A stretch of DNA of 64,000 nt, taken from NCBI RefSeq assembly GCF_963678635.1, contig NC_087065.1, positions 24,325,254-24,389,253 of the forward strand, read 5' to 3'. A program made the position numbers and the translations under genes. Positions 1 to 8,763 of the stretch are shown in pieces. The notes under the pieces were generated by a model that saw only the letters and a program-made list of their open reading frames with translations, did not search any database and was not told where the DNA came from. Each line of letters starts with the position of its first letter. Within the stretch, counting starts at the first letter, position 1. The DNA is from Symsagittifera roscoffensis (taxonomy: Eukaryota; Xenacoelomorpha; Acoela; Convolutidae).

Positions 1-2633
1 GTCATTCTCCTAGCTCCCTCCCTATGAAGGTACCGAACCCTCTTCTATTTCTATCTCATGTTCTACAAAACTGCAGCAGCCTTCATCAGCCTTGTGCTTC
101 GAAAAAAGTCTGCTTTCCAGTCCAACGCAGCTCTGAGCGAGTCTAGCTCCTTTGAGCAACTAGACAGCCCATTGTCTGTCTCTGATTTCATTGAGAACAT
201 TTTATCAAAAGACTTCAATTCTTTTATCCCTTTTAATATGCATTCTTGGTTGGCGTGTAAAGGACATTCAGTTAATTCAAATTTCTTGAAGTTCTCCAGA
301 CTCCGATACTCTGTGCTCGGAGGCAATGCATAACCAAGTTTTTTTGCCTCGTTGTAATCTTCACCGTTGCTGCCTCTGTGTTCAACAACACAGTCACATA
401 CAATCCGCTCTGAGTGAGTGAGAAGCTTTTTCCTAAATTAGCTGAGCTTTTACTGTTTGGGTTGGGAACCAGACACACCTGTCTGTCGTTACTAAGCTCA
501 TTCAGGTTCTTCATCCCAAATTCGGTATTACAGCCTGATGTGGTTTTAACCTAACCTTCGGATCCAGGAAAGTTGTCACCTTTGCTTGGTTAATCAGGAC
601 TTTTTAAATTGGTTTCTTTTCAAATTTTCTCTCTAGGTCCTTGATTCTTATCAACCCGTCGTTGAGGTCAATCGTGACATCGAAGTTGCGCACAAAATCC
701 CGTCCTAGGATGAACTGATCGGACTCATCAAGATTCTCGACGACCAGGAAACTCACCCAGAGATGCCTCTCTCCTAGCTGCAACGAGATGATGGGGACTC
801 TTCCGGTCACGAATATTGCACGCATATTAGCCGCTGCCAGTCTGATATTAGTCGAATCAGATCCGACCTATCAAAACGCATGTCTGCCCAAGTGCTCCCA
901 GGCATGACACTGACCACTGCTCCGGTGTCTAAAATTCTCTTCACGGAGAGTTGTCTACCCTGCACATCTAGTACATGCGCGGCCAGATCTGCTTCACAGC
1001 GTATGTGGACTGCGTCTTGTTCGAGCACGGCGTTGAGTCTGATTCGTCGGATCCTAAGCTCTTCTCGAATGACGTAGATCTGGCCTACCTGGTCACTTGC
1101 ATTGGTCACGTGAGCATTAGTGTAAGTGTTTATGCCGTCCACATTCATGAGAAATGGATTGGGAACCAGAACGTGATCTCGGACGGTTCGCTCAAGTTCT
1201 TCACCACCTGATGGCCCGCAACCGATATGATCGACATTTTTTTAGTCTGCCCTCTTGTCATGCCGAAGGTCTTCCCCGGGATGACATTCAACTTTAGACC
1301 CTGCTTCTTGGGTTTCTGGTTGTCCTCTTCTTTCGTTGTTCTCCCTAGAATGTCAAGTTTCTCGCGCAGTTCTGTGTTCTCCAACTCAGACCTTTTCATG
1401 CTCTACTTCTTTCGTAGCCAACTCTTGCTGAACGTTCTCTAATGCGGTCCGTGCCGCTAGGCCATAATTCACTTTGAGCGCACCCGCTGACTCTGCCTCC
1501 AGGCTCGAGTCAATCGCGTCATCAGTTAAGGTCTTCCCTTTCTTGGTCGTGAATGTGCCTGGTGTCACCTCTTTCTTCCGCGATTCGGCTTCATTCATCA
1601 GGTGTGCTCGGCTAGCCTTGACCCTTGAAGGCGCCTCTTCATGGCGGAGATGCTTCGCGTCCATTACTGCATCCCAGAGTTGAGTGCAATCCAACTTGAA
1701 ACGTCCCTCCAAATTTGAGAAGAAGCATCTCGGTCCATGTTTCATTATCAGCCCTCTCACATACTCTTCGTGGTCCTCGTCGGCTGCATGGACGTCGTCA
1801 AGAAAGTAGCCTATCGCCTTCATATTTTGCTTGTGAGTAGAACAGGCTGAAACATGGTGGTCCATCGAACCACAATTCGCACATGACTGCCTGTTATCCA
1901 TGTCGTCACGAGGNNNNNNNNNNNNNNNNNNNNNNNNNNNNNNNNNNNNNNNNNNNNNNNNNNNNNNNNNNNNNNNNNNNNNNNNNNNNNNNNNNNNNNN
2001 NNNNNNNNNNNNNNNNNNNNNNNNNNNNNNNNNNNNNNNNNNNNNNNNNNNNNNNNNNNNNNNNNNNNNNNNNNNNNNNNNNNNNNNNNNNNNNNNNNNN
2101 NNNNNNNNNNNNNGGTCCATATTTCATTATGAGCCCTCTCACATACTCTTCCTGGTCCTCGTCGGTTGCATCGACGTCGTCAAGAAAGCAGCTTATCGCC
2201 TTCAAATTTTGCTTGTAAGTAGAACAGGCTGTAACATGGTGGTCCATCGAACCACAATTCGCACATGACCTCCTCTTATCCATGCCGTCACGAGGTCTAT
2301 ACCAACTGGAATTTGCGCCAGTATTTGTTCCACTGTAGTTGCCGTAATTGCTGTAACGACTTTACGCCCTTGGTTTTATGAGCAAGTACCCACGGGACTT
2401 CTTGTGCCAATCATCGGGCGTGGGCACTTGATCTAGCGATGGGGAGAAGTGTTTGTATAACATGGTTTTTAGCTCATCACCATTTACTCCATCCATGAGT
2501 TTTGAGGCAATGGCCAAGTTCCGCTCCGATATCCTCTCGTCAGGGTTGCTTCTCCTTCTGAGTAATTCGAGGTCATCCAAAAACTTGTCGATGAATTTGT
2601 CATCTTTTTGACGCCTCTTCTCAAACTTTCACG
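1..2633 (-). mobile_element. Decayed Gypsy-type gag-protease-pol relic
   Basis: On the minus strand, broken reading frames match the intact Gag-Pol at 13915-22716 in collinear order. From right to left they are the capsid end with LRRRSNPDE (about 2633-2362), the CX2CX4HX4C knuckle beginning CANCGSMDHHV (about 2283-2250 and again near 1890), the linker (1720-1386), the protease with LDTGAVVSV (about 900), the FILGRDFVRNFDVTIDL block (about 700) and the pre-RT segment with SETDNGLSSCS (about 190). Frameshifts, and a deletion of roughly 130 bp near 1160, break the frame. Homology stops abruptly near 2633, and at the left the relic runs off the window before RT. It is a related but clearly diverged copy and cannot be functional. 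Family assignment is firm; the clade within Ty3/Gypsy is not. Confidence 0.85.
1914..2113. other. Assembly gap (200 N) between duplicated flanks
   Basis: Exactly 200 N bases. The 182 bases ending at the gap (1732-1913) and the 182 bases starting after it (2114-2295) are near-identical and end precisely at the gap. This is what two unmerged contig ends or haplotypes look like. The apparent duplication of the zinc-knuckle region may therefore be artificial. Confidence 0.95.
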
Positions 2634-2674
2634 ATGCAGTATTTATTTTTTGAAAATTTCAGTTTTCGGAGAAG

Positions 2675-2702
2675 TGACTTCTCACTTTATAGAGAAGTCA
2701 CC
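2675..2702. repeat. Perfect 10-bp stem hairpin
   Basis: GTGACTTCTC at 2675-2684 pairs with GAGAAGTCAC at 2693-2702 around an 8-nt loop. It lies just outside the right edge of the Gypsy relic, so it may belong to that element's leader or to an unrelated repeat. Confidence 0.6.
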
Positions 2703-2802
2703 TCCCTTGTGTACGTTCGAAATAAGATCATGATTGGATATCGCTCGATGTCACGCGATGTCATATCGCGACATCAGATCTCAACACGCGGTTAACTTTT
2801 CA

Positions 2803-2845
2803 TATATATATATAGAAGTTTGTTCACTGCTCTTTAATCAGTCTC
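2803..2845 (+). promoter_or_regulatory. TATA plus initiator-like core promoter (putative)
   Basis: A TATATATATATAG run (2803-2815) is followed about 30 nt later by TCAGTC (2838-2843), which fits the TCAKTY initiator known from arthropod genes and many LTR elements. No ORF follows, so it may be a remnant promoter of a solo LTR. Prediction from two short motifs only. Confidence 0.25.
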
Positions 2846-3642
2846 TAATTAAACTGGTTATTATGCTTAGTTTTGCTGCCAACCTGTTTTTCTCGTAGTA
2901 CAATCAAATATTTCACGTAGTACGATCATTTTTCTTGTTCGCTCATCGAAATAATTTTTACTTCCATATAATTGATTTTACAGGTAAAAACTGGTATATT
3001 CAGACCGGGTACAGAAAATCGCGGTAATTTTTTTAACGGATCATGTGCAAAAAACGCTGAGAAAACTATATGAGTAAACTAAACACGCTGAGAAAACGCG
3101 GATCTAAGCGAAAACGCAAAAAACTTCAAGCAGCTCCGGGGACGTATTATTCCGTTTTTCACTTAAAACTTTATTGAAGTCACTTTTAGTTAGCTCTAAG
3201 TCACAGCTAGGTCACTATTCACTCAGCTGAGCAGTCACTAATTTTCCCTTTTACCAAACGGCTGAGTAAACACGCTGAGAACTTCGATTTTTACAATTCG
3301 ATTTTAAAATTTAAAATAATTTAATTGTTTTTTTTTTATTTGCTTTTTATAAAATTCCCACTAACCGCTTGTCATGGGTTAGTTCAGTCAGCTAGACAAT
3401 TATGTTAATACAGCCTTCTCAAATATCCGAGTACTCAAGAGAGTACCAAAAGACTCGCGTGTTCCCTTGGCGGAAAGTCTGTCGGACAAAATAGATGACC
3501 TCGTCTACAATGTAGATGTTACAAAACGGCTAATTTTTTTTAACGTCGTACTTGTTTTTTTTGGAGCCACCGAAAAGCAGTGGACGCAAACAGATCACAA
3601 GCATGAGTTCTTTGATATACAAAAAAAATTCGAGCAAATGAC

Positions 3643-4035
3643 GTGTCACTTCCAAAACCCCATTCCCATGTTTCAAGCCCACCTTTGAGTGACCTCGAGC
3701 AGAGAACAAATCTAATAAGTAGTAAGCTCGATAAAGGAAATGTAAAGGGAGGAATAAGGCTTGCTGCTTCGGATGACAAAATTGCTCCTTTTTCAACTGA
3801 TAACTATCCAAAATTGTTGGCTAAGCACCCTCAGCGAGCCAAATTTGCAGCTCCAAATCCAGAAATATTGGATAGTTTTTTCGGAACCGATTTTTTCCTA
3901 TACAAAGTGATAATGTCCTTTCCGAACGGATCAGCAGCAGGTCCTGATGAAATAGTTCCTCAAATTTTTAAAGATCTTGTTAGTATGTCGAATGGCAGTG
4001 CAGGACTTAATTTTCTGAAGTCGCTTTTAACCTGA
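3643..4035 (+). pseudogene. RT N-terminal fragment (GSAAGPDE block)
   Basis: Open segment with LISSKLDKGNVKGGIRLAAS and SFPNGSAAGPDEIVPQIF, the pre-fingers and finger region of the RT family described for 3430-6780. It ends at a stop at 4033-4035 where the family continues in another frame, so it is part of a dead copy and not an independent gene. Confidence 0.7.
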
Positions 4036-4128
4036 TAAACCTCATTGGACATGGCAAAATACCCAAACCCCTAAGACCTTTCTTTTTTTGGCGCAAAGCT
4101 TATCGCCCTCATAAAGATAGACGGAGGG

Positions 4129-4671
4129 TTGACACTGATTGCCATAGGCAACACGCTGAGACTTATCTCGTCTATATGCGCTGGATGCAAGGCCCTCTCC
4201 GAGCGACAAAATTTTATCGGAAATGTACAGGTAGGATGCGGTACCAAACGAGGAGCAGAAATAGCTGCACATTCGTTTCGAAACCTAAATGAACGCGACG
4301 ACAATCCAAGATGCACTGTTGTAGATTTTAAGAATGCCTTTTACTCTCTAAATAGAGAAACAAGGCTGAAACATGTTTATACAAATCGCCACGAATTGTA
4401 TAATTACACCCATTGCGCGTATGTTAAACCTAGTTACCTTTTTTACGGAAGCGCTATAAAAATGTCAGGAGACGGAATTCAGCAAGGTGATCCTGAAGCC
4501 CCACCCCCTTTTGCGGAAACAATTCGCTTAGTCAAACAGTTGGAGTCGAAAATTAACATCTGGTATTTAGATGATGGTAATTTAGCCGACGACTATCAGG
4601 TAGTATTCCGGGACCTTAAAAACATTCTGAAATCGGAACAAACTCACGGCCTGAGCTTGAACACTGAGTAG
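4129..4671 (+). pseudogene. Reverse transcriptase palm fragment with YLDD
   Basis: This frame carries VVDFKNAFYSLNR (motif A), GIQQGDPEAP (motif B) and WYLDDG (motif C, with the two catalytic aspartates retained), followed by a LSLN.. end. The next family block (K-C and beyond) continues downstream only in shifted frames. Active-site residues are kept, but the gene is split by frameshifts. Confidence 0.8.
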
Positions 4672-5072
4672 TGCAATTTTTTTTTTGTGACCGACTACTA
4701 GTACACAGTATAATTCAATTTTAACACAATTTCAAAAAATATGCCCCAAAATAAACATAAAATTAAAAGAAAAACTCCTAAATTTAAAATCTCCAATCGG
4801 CGAACTTTCCCAAAAAGAATTGCTCGACGAAAAAATTAAAGAGCTTAAAAAATCTCGGATGTCATTGACAAACTAGACGCCCATTATGCTCCTGAAAAGT
4901 TGCTTTAGCATGCCAAAACTCCTATATTTTTTGCGTACGAGCCCTTGTTTTTGCAAAATGATTTTTTGGAATGCTACGACAAATTACTAAGAAATTCGTT
5001 ATGCAAGGTCACTAACGTGTAAATGGATGATAACCAGTTTTTATAAGCAGTTCCCCCGACAGCCAAAATGGT

Positions 5073-5345
5073 TTGGGCGTTTCTTCCGCTCGTCAACTCG
5101 CTTTACCCGCTTTCTTAGCCTCAGTAGTAGGAGCAAAAGATGCCTTGAGCGAAATCTTTGGTTTGGAGCATGTGGATGGAACCTATGATGATGCGCTTAA
5201 ACGGTGGTTTGAACTTGGAAAAATTGAAATGGCTCCGGAAAATGATATCCAAAAAGATTGGACGGAGCCAATTTTTGACAGCGAAATTGCAGACTTGATT
5301 TTACGACTCGAACTAACGGACCTAAAAAAATTCCACGATAGATAG
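5073..5345 (+). pseudogene. RT family fragment after the thumb
   Basis: Contains GVSSARQLALPAFLASVVGA and a helical region through IADLILRLE. This block lies between the RT core and the C-terminal Cys/His region in this family. The frame stops at the direct repeat that flanks the inserted Gypsy fragment. Confidence 0.65.
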
Positions 5346-5390
5346 ATTTGGCTCCCAATGCTTGAACGTCATCCCGTGCAAAATTGAAGG
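5331..5390 (+). repeat. Left copy of ~60-bp direct repeat flanking an insertion
   Basis: The segment beginning ttccacgatagatagatttg recurs at 6094-6153 with a few mismatches. The two copies bracket a 700-bp minus-strand Gypsy fragment. The right copy continues into the rest of the interrupted RT element, so the repeat looks like duplicated target sequence. Confidence 0.8.
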
Positions 5391-6090
5391 TGTCCAACCA
5401 CTGCTCCGGTGTCTAAAAGTCTCTTCGCGGAGAGTTGTCTACCCTGCACGTCTAGTGCATGCGCGGCCAGATCTGCTTCACAGCCTATGTGGACTGCGTC
5501 ATGTTCGAGCACGGCGTTGTGTCTGATTCGTCGGATCTTAAGCTCTTCTCGACCGACGTAGATCCGGCCTACCTTGTCACTTGCATTGGTCACGTGAGCA
5601 TTAGTGTAAGTGTTTATTCATGAGAAATGGATGTGGGCCATAAACTTCAATGTAGTGCCCATCTACTTTCATTAGTCTCGGTCCACCTGTTGTGAGGAAC
5701 GCTCTCACGGCCCTAGAATCCAATTTGGGATCTTTCTGTCTCAGGTAGTCCGCAATGATGTCCAGCTGAACTGCCGTGATCTCGGACGCTTAGCACAAGT
5801 TCTTCGCCACCTGATGGCCCGCAACCGATATGATCGACATTATGTTCGTCTGCCCTCTTGTCAAGCCGAAGGTCTTCCCCGAGATGACATTCAACTTTAG
5901 ACCTTGCTTCTTGGGTTCCTGGTTGTCCTCTTTTTTCGTTGTTCTCGCTAGGATGTCAAGTTTCTGGCGCAGTTCTGTGTTCTCCAACTCAGACCTTACC
6001 CACTGCTCTATTTCTTTCGTAGCCAACTCTTGCTGAACGTTCTCTAATGCCGCTAGGACATAATCCACTTACAAAGACGTAAAAAGACGT
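5391..6090 (-). mobile_element. Gypsy gag-protease fragment inside the RT relic
   Basis: On the minus strand it encodes, in order, ALENVQQELATKEIEQ (about 6050), the linker through IMSIISVAGHQVAKNL (about 5815), ADYLRQKDPKLDSRA..(about 5740), and the protease lead-in ending at LDTGAVV (about 5405). It retains the roughly 130-bp segment deleted from the relic at 1-2633, so it is a separate copy of the same family and not a simple duplicate of that relic. No LTRs accompany it. Confidence 0.8.
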
Positions 6091-6231
6091 AAAAAGATTC
6101 CACGATAGATAGATTTGGTTCCCAATGGTTGAAAGTCATCCCGTGCAAAATTGACGGTTAAAACTGTCGAACCAACAACACAGAATCGCGATAGGACTTC
6201 GATTAGGCTCAAAAAAATGCGAACGGCATAA

Positions 6232-6483
6232 ATGCGTGTGCGGAAAGACGTTACCGAGGATGGTTGGCATGGTCATTCTTGCCTCAAAAGTGCAGAGAGA
6301 TTCTCTAGGAATTCAAACCTGAATGCTCTTATGAAGCAGAGTTTATCTTCTACTCACATTCCGTCTGTTTTAGAACCACGACACCTCTACAGGACCGATC
6401 AGAAGCAACCAGACGGTTTGACGCTCGTTCCATGGGCTGTTGGTAAGCAGCTCTTGTGGGATGTAATGGTAGTAGACTCCTAA
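6232..6483 (+). pseudogene. C-terminal Cys/His and PDG..WDV fragment
   Basis: Reads CVCGKDVTEDGWHGHSCLKS, then ALMKQSLSSTHIPSVLEP, then PDGLTLVPWAVGKQLLWDV. The Cys/His cluster and the PDG-x(n)-WDV pair match the zinc-binding and endonuclease-like C-terminus of the RT family at 3430-6780. The frame ends at a TAA after VVDS; related sequence continues with small frame breaks to about 6780. Confidence 0.65.
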
Positions 6484-7175
6484 GTTACTTGTAGGATTAA
6501 TGCCGGGGCTGTTTGTAACCCTGGTACGGCTGCCGCTGAAGCGGAAGAGCGAAAAAATGACAAGTATAAGGATCTTGTAGATGATAGATATCTTTTTCAA
6601 CCGCTAGCTTTTGAAATTCAGGGCGCGGCCGGCCCCAGCACAATTTTTTTTTCGAGCAACCTTATTAAGAACCTAAGCATATGCACTGAGGAACCCAGAG
6701 CAGGCAGCTTTGTAAAACAGAGAATCTCCCTGGCAATACAGATTGCGAACGCCGCTTGCGTATTCGGAACAATAAATGACAATAACTTTCGACGAAATTT
6801 TTTATCAGTTACACTTGTATATTATATTTTCTCGTGTCGAGTTTTGTGATCTTATTGAAGAAACGTAACCCGTATCGATTTTAATTGAAAAGGACTTAAG
6901 CACTTGTCATCTTCTCTTATCATTATCACTTCCATATTAAAACTTATTAAATAGTTTCAGTTATTGAAATGAATGCATGGGGCAGCCGTGGTGGCCCCCA
7001 ATAGTGAAATTGTTGGAAAGTTTATTCACAGCGATACCATCTGAATTACACTCAGAAACAAACAGGGTGAACCTACAGTCTGGAAGACTAGCTGTATTTC
7101 TCATCCCAAATACAATCAGCTGAGTTCATTTCAATTTATTTGTCTTTATATACATTTTTCTATCTCTACTTTTCT

Positions 7176-7757
7176 ATGATCAAAATAGTAGCAGCAAGCT
7201 CTCTTAGCCGTTCCATTGCAAAACTTGACGAATCTGAACAACATAAGCTTGCCGATTCTGTTCATTCTTTACCCGGCCTAAATCTTGATCCTAATAGAGC
7301 AAACTATTGTTACGATTATTTAACGTCAACCCAGCTGAGGAAACGTAACCTTATACTGTGGCATGACCTACTCAACAACACAATAACATCACATCCAAAA
7401 AAGAATAACATTCCCCAAACGGTTGATCAACTCATCGCGACTCTGAAAACCATTCCCAATCTCTTCTGCGTTGTCACATGTCAACGAGTAGGAGCTCCGT
7501 ACATCTTTGACGACCTTGTGAAGGCCTTGGACTGTTACGTCATTGACATGACAAAGCACGTTATCAGCGCGTCTGAACAAATCGACGAATCGGTGCTTGC
7601 TGAGTATCGTAGACTTCATCAGCATTCTGACATTGAGTTACGTACTTTGGCCACTGTACTGCACTACTACCCCAACATCAAACGGATCTTCAAAACACGT
7701 GGTACGAAGCGAAGATCAGCTGGAGAGAGACGCGAGGCGAAAAGACTAAAATACTAA
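7176..7757 (+). CDS. LINE-A ORF0, SGNH-like small protein
   Basis: 193 residues from ATG 7176. Its counterpart in LINE-B (35568-36155) conserves IVxASSL at residues 4-10, LWHDLxNNxI at 61-70, the IPNL...C.R.GA block, VIDxTKHI, and a C-terminal LHYYP followed by a Lys/Arg-rich tail. The spacing of a Ser-containing first block, a W-H-D-x2-N-N block and late His residues resembles an SGNH hydrolase fold with altered motifs, but that is inference. The basic tail could bind RNA. Esterase domains are known in ORF1 of CR1-type LINEs; here the domain would form its own upstream ORF. Conservation between two diverged copies argues that it is really translated. Confidence 0.7.
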   Translation: MIKIVAASSLSRSIAKLDESEQHKLADSVHSLPGLNLDPNRANYCYDYLTSTQLRKRNLILWHDLLNNTITSHPKKNNIPQTVDQLIATLKTIPNLFCVVTCQRVGAPYIFDDLVKALDCYVIDMTKHVISASEQIDESVLAEYRRLHQHSDIELRTLATVLHYYPNIKRIFKTRGTKRRSAGERREAKRLKY

Positions 7758-7776
7758 ACAGGTAGGCGTGCTTATC

Positions 7777-7872
7777 GAGTCTCTGGCTCTGAGCCCCTCC
7801 CTATAAGTACTGAAGTTGTTTTTAGATTTACTCTTTACATAGGTGCGCTTATTGAGTCTCTGGCTCTGAGCC
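7777..7872 (+). promoter_or_regulatory. Two tandem hairpin modules before ORF1
   Basis: GAGTC-tct-GGCTC-t-GAGCC occurs at 7777-7795 and again at 7854-7872, 8 nt before the ORF1 ATG. Upstream context is also repeated (ggtaggcgtgcttat and aggtgcgcttatt). GAGUC can pair with GGCUC using one U-G wobble, and GGCTC pairs with GAGCC. LINE-B has four equivalent modules in the same place, with compensating base changes. Confidence 0.6.
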
Positions 7873-7880
7873 CCTCAAAG

Positions 7881-8759
7881 ATGTCTAAACATAACACTCG
7901 AAATCGAGTCAAATCAATCTCTGATTCATGCTTCACCTGTGATGAGAAAATCCTGAAAAATGAAAGTTCATTCGACTGCTTCGTCTGTGGCTGTCGAATG
8001 CATCTGACTAAAAATTGTACTGGCCTGAGTGAAGCGGCTGTCAATGGAGTACTGGCTATCGGAAAAAATGCCTTACTTCTTTGTAACAAGTGTATCGAAG
8101 AGAAGCGCCACGAAAAGCTAGCACAATCTGCCCATGTGAACACGGTCTCAAATGAACACCAAGAAAGTCAGATGAAAAACCTTGAAACCGAAATGACTGA
8201 CCTCAAGAAAACTGTGTCTGAAATCAAAACGCTTCTCACAAGGAAACCGCCCGATTCCGGGCAACCAGCCCAAAATAGTCCGATTACCAAATCACAAGAA
8301 CAAATGCCGAAACCTCCCGAAGAACTCGATGGAATTCGTATACGTGGTATCCCAGAATCAACGGAAAAAGAAGCAAGAGTACGCCAAGAACACGACCTTG
8401 CAGAAGTTCAAAAACTACTAACCCATATGGAAGTCAATGCTATTATAGGCGACGTCATAAGACTTGGCCGATATGAAGAGAACAAAACGAGAACTATCCT
8501 ATTAAAAGTTCCAAATACATATCAGCGTCGAATGGTACTGCTATCGGCGAGAAAGCTGAAAACTTTCTGTCAACCAATCTTTCTCAGCAAACAACTGACA
8601 AAAGAAGAAGCTGACCTTGAAAACTTAGCTCTTGTGAGACGACGAGAACTGATAAATAAAGGCACCGATCCGAAAAATCTGCGTGTTCGTGACGCAACCC
8701 TGTTCATTCGACAGGGCGCAAAGTGGACAAAAGAGAAGCTTCCCGTGGCGGACGAATGA
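7881..8759 (+). CDS. LINE-A ORF1: PHD finger, coiled coil, RRM-like
   Basis: 292 residues, probably the nucleic-acid-binding protein of the retrotransposon particle. A PHD-type zinc finger is formed by C17, C20, C33, C36, H41, C46, C68 and C71. A coiled coil follows (about 90-120, MKNLETEMTDLKKTVSEIK), then an RRM/L1-ORF1-like part starting GIRIRGIPES (about 153) with DVIRLGRYEENKTRTILLKV. It starts at ATG 7881, just after the second hairpin module, and ends at TGA 8757-8759. ORF2 continues in the same frame immediately after this stop. LINE-B encodes the same architecture. Confidence 0.85.
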   Translation: MSKHNTRNRVKSISDSCFTCDEKILKNESSFDCFVCGCRMHLTKNCTGLSEAAVNGVLAIGKNALLLCNKCIEEKRHEKLAQSAHVNTVSNEHQESQMKNLETEMTDLKKTVSEIKTLLTRKPPDSGQPAQNSPITKSQEQMPKPPEELDGIRIRGIPESTEKEARVRQEHDLAEVQKLLTHMEVNAIIGDVIRLGRYEENKTRTILLKVPNTYQRRMVLLSARKLKTFCQPIFLSKQLTKEEADLENLALVRRRELINKGTDPKNLRVRDATLFIRQGAKWTKEKLPVADE

Positions 8760-8763
8760 CTAG
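8757..8763 (+). promoter_or_regulatory. UGA-CUAG readthrough site between ORF1 and ORF2
   Basis: ORF1 ends with TGA followed by CTAG, and the same reading frame stays open directly into ORF2. UGA-CUA is a recognised high-readthrough context in animal genes and viruses. LINE-B has exactly the same TGA CTA G at 37323-37329. ORF2 has no ATG before its first endonuclease motif, so a readthrough fusion is the simplest way to make it. Efficiency is unknown. Confidence 0.7.

Larger units (their letters stand above)
2634..3429. other. Non-coding stretch between two transposon relics
   Basis: No supportable gene. The stretch holds a 10-bp-stem hairpin (2675-2702), an AT-rich core-promoter-like segment (2803-2845), and several copies of the words cgctgag and aaaacgcgga between about 3040 and 3280. 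The second word recurs near 34585. It is probably old transposon or LTR debris; I see no paired LTR. Confidence 0.5.
3430..6780 (+). mobile_element. Decayed non-LTR retrotransposon with PD-(D/E)XK-like end
   Basis: Broken frames form one collinear protein. The order is KRVPKDSRVPLAESL (about 3430-3480), SFPNGSAAGPDEIVPQ in the RT thumb/finger region (about 3910-3970), VVDFKNAFYSLNRE (about 4320), GIQQGDPEAP (about 4480), the catalytic WYLDDG (4561-4578), GVSSARQLALPAFLAS (about 5075-5120), CVCGKDVTEDGWHGHSC (about 6240-6280), and PDGLTLVPW..LLWDV (about 6410-6475). Then follow AAAEAEERKNDKYKDL (about 6535) and EEPRAGSFVKQRISLAIQ (about 6690-6745). This is a widespread invertebrate RT family whose C-terminus carries a Cys/His cluster and a PDG...WDV endonuclease-like core, resembling the restriction-like endonuclease of R2-type LINEs. 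Many frameshifts and stops; a Gypsy fragment interrupts it at 5391-6090. Family recognition is from memory of conserved blocks; clade name uncertain. Confidence 0.75.
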
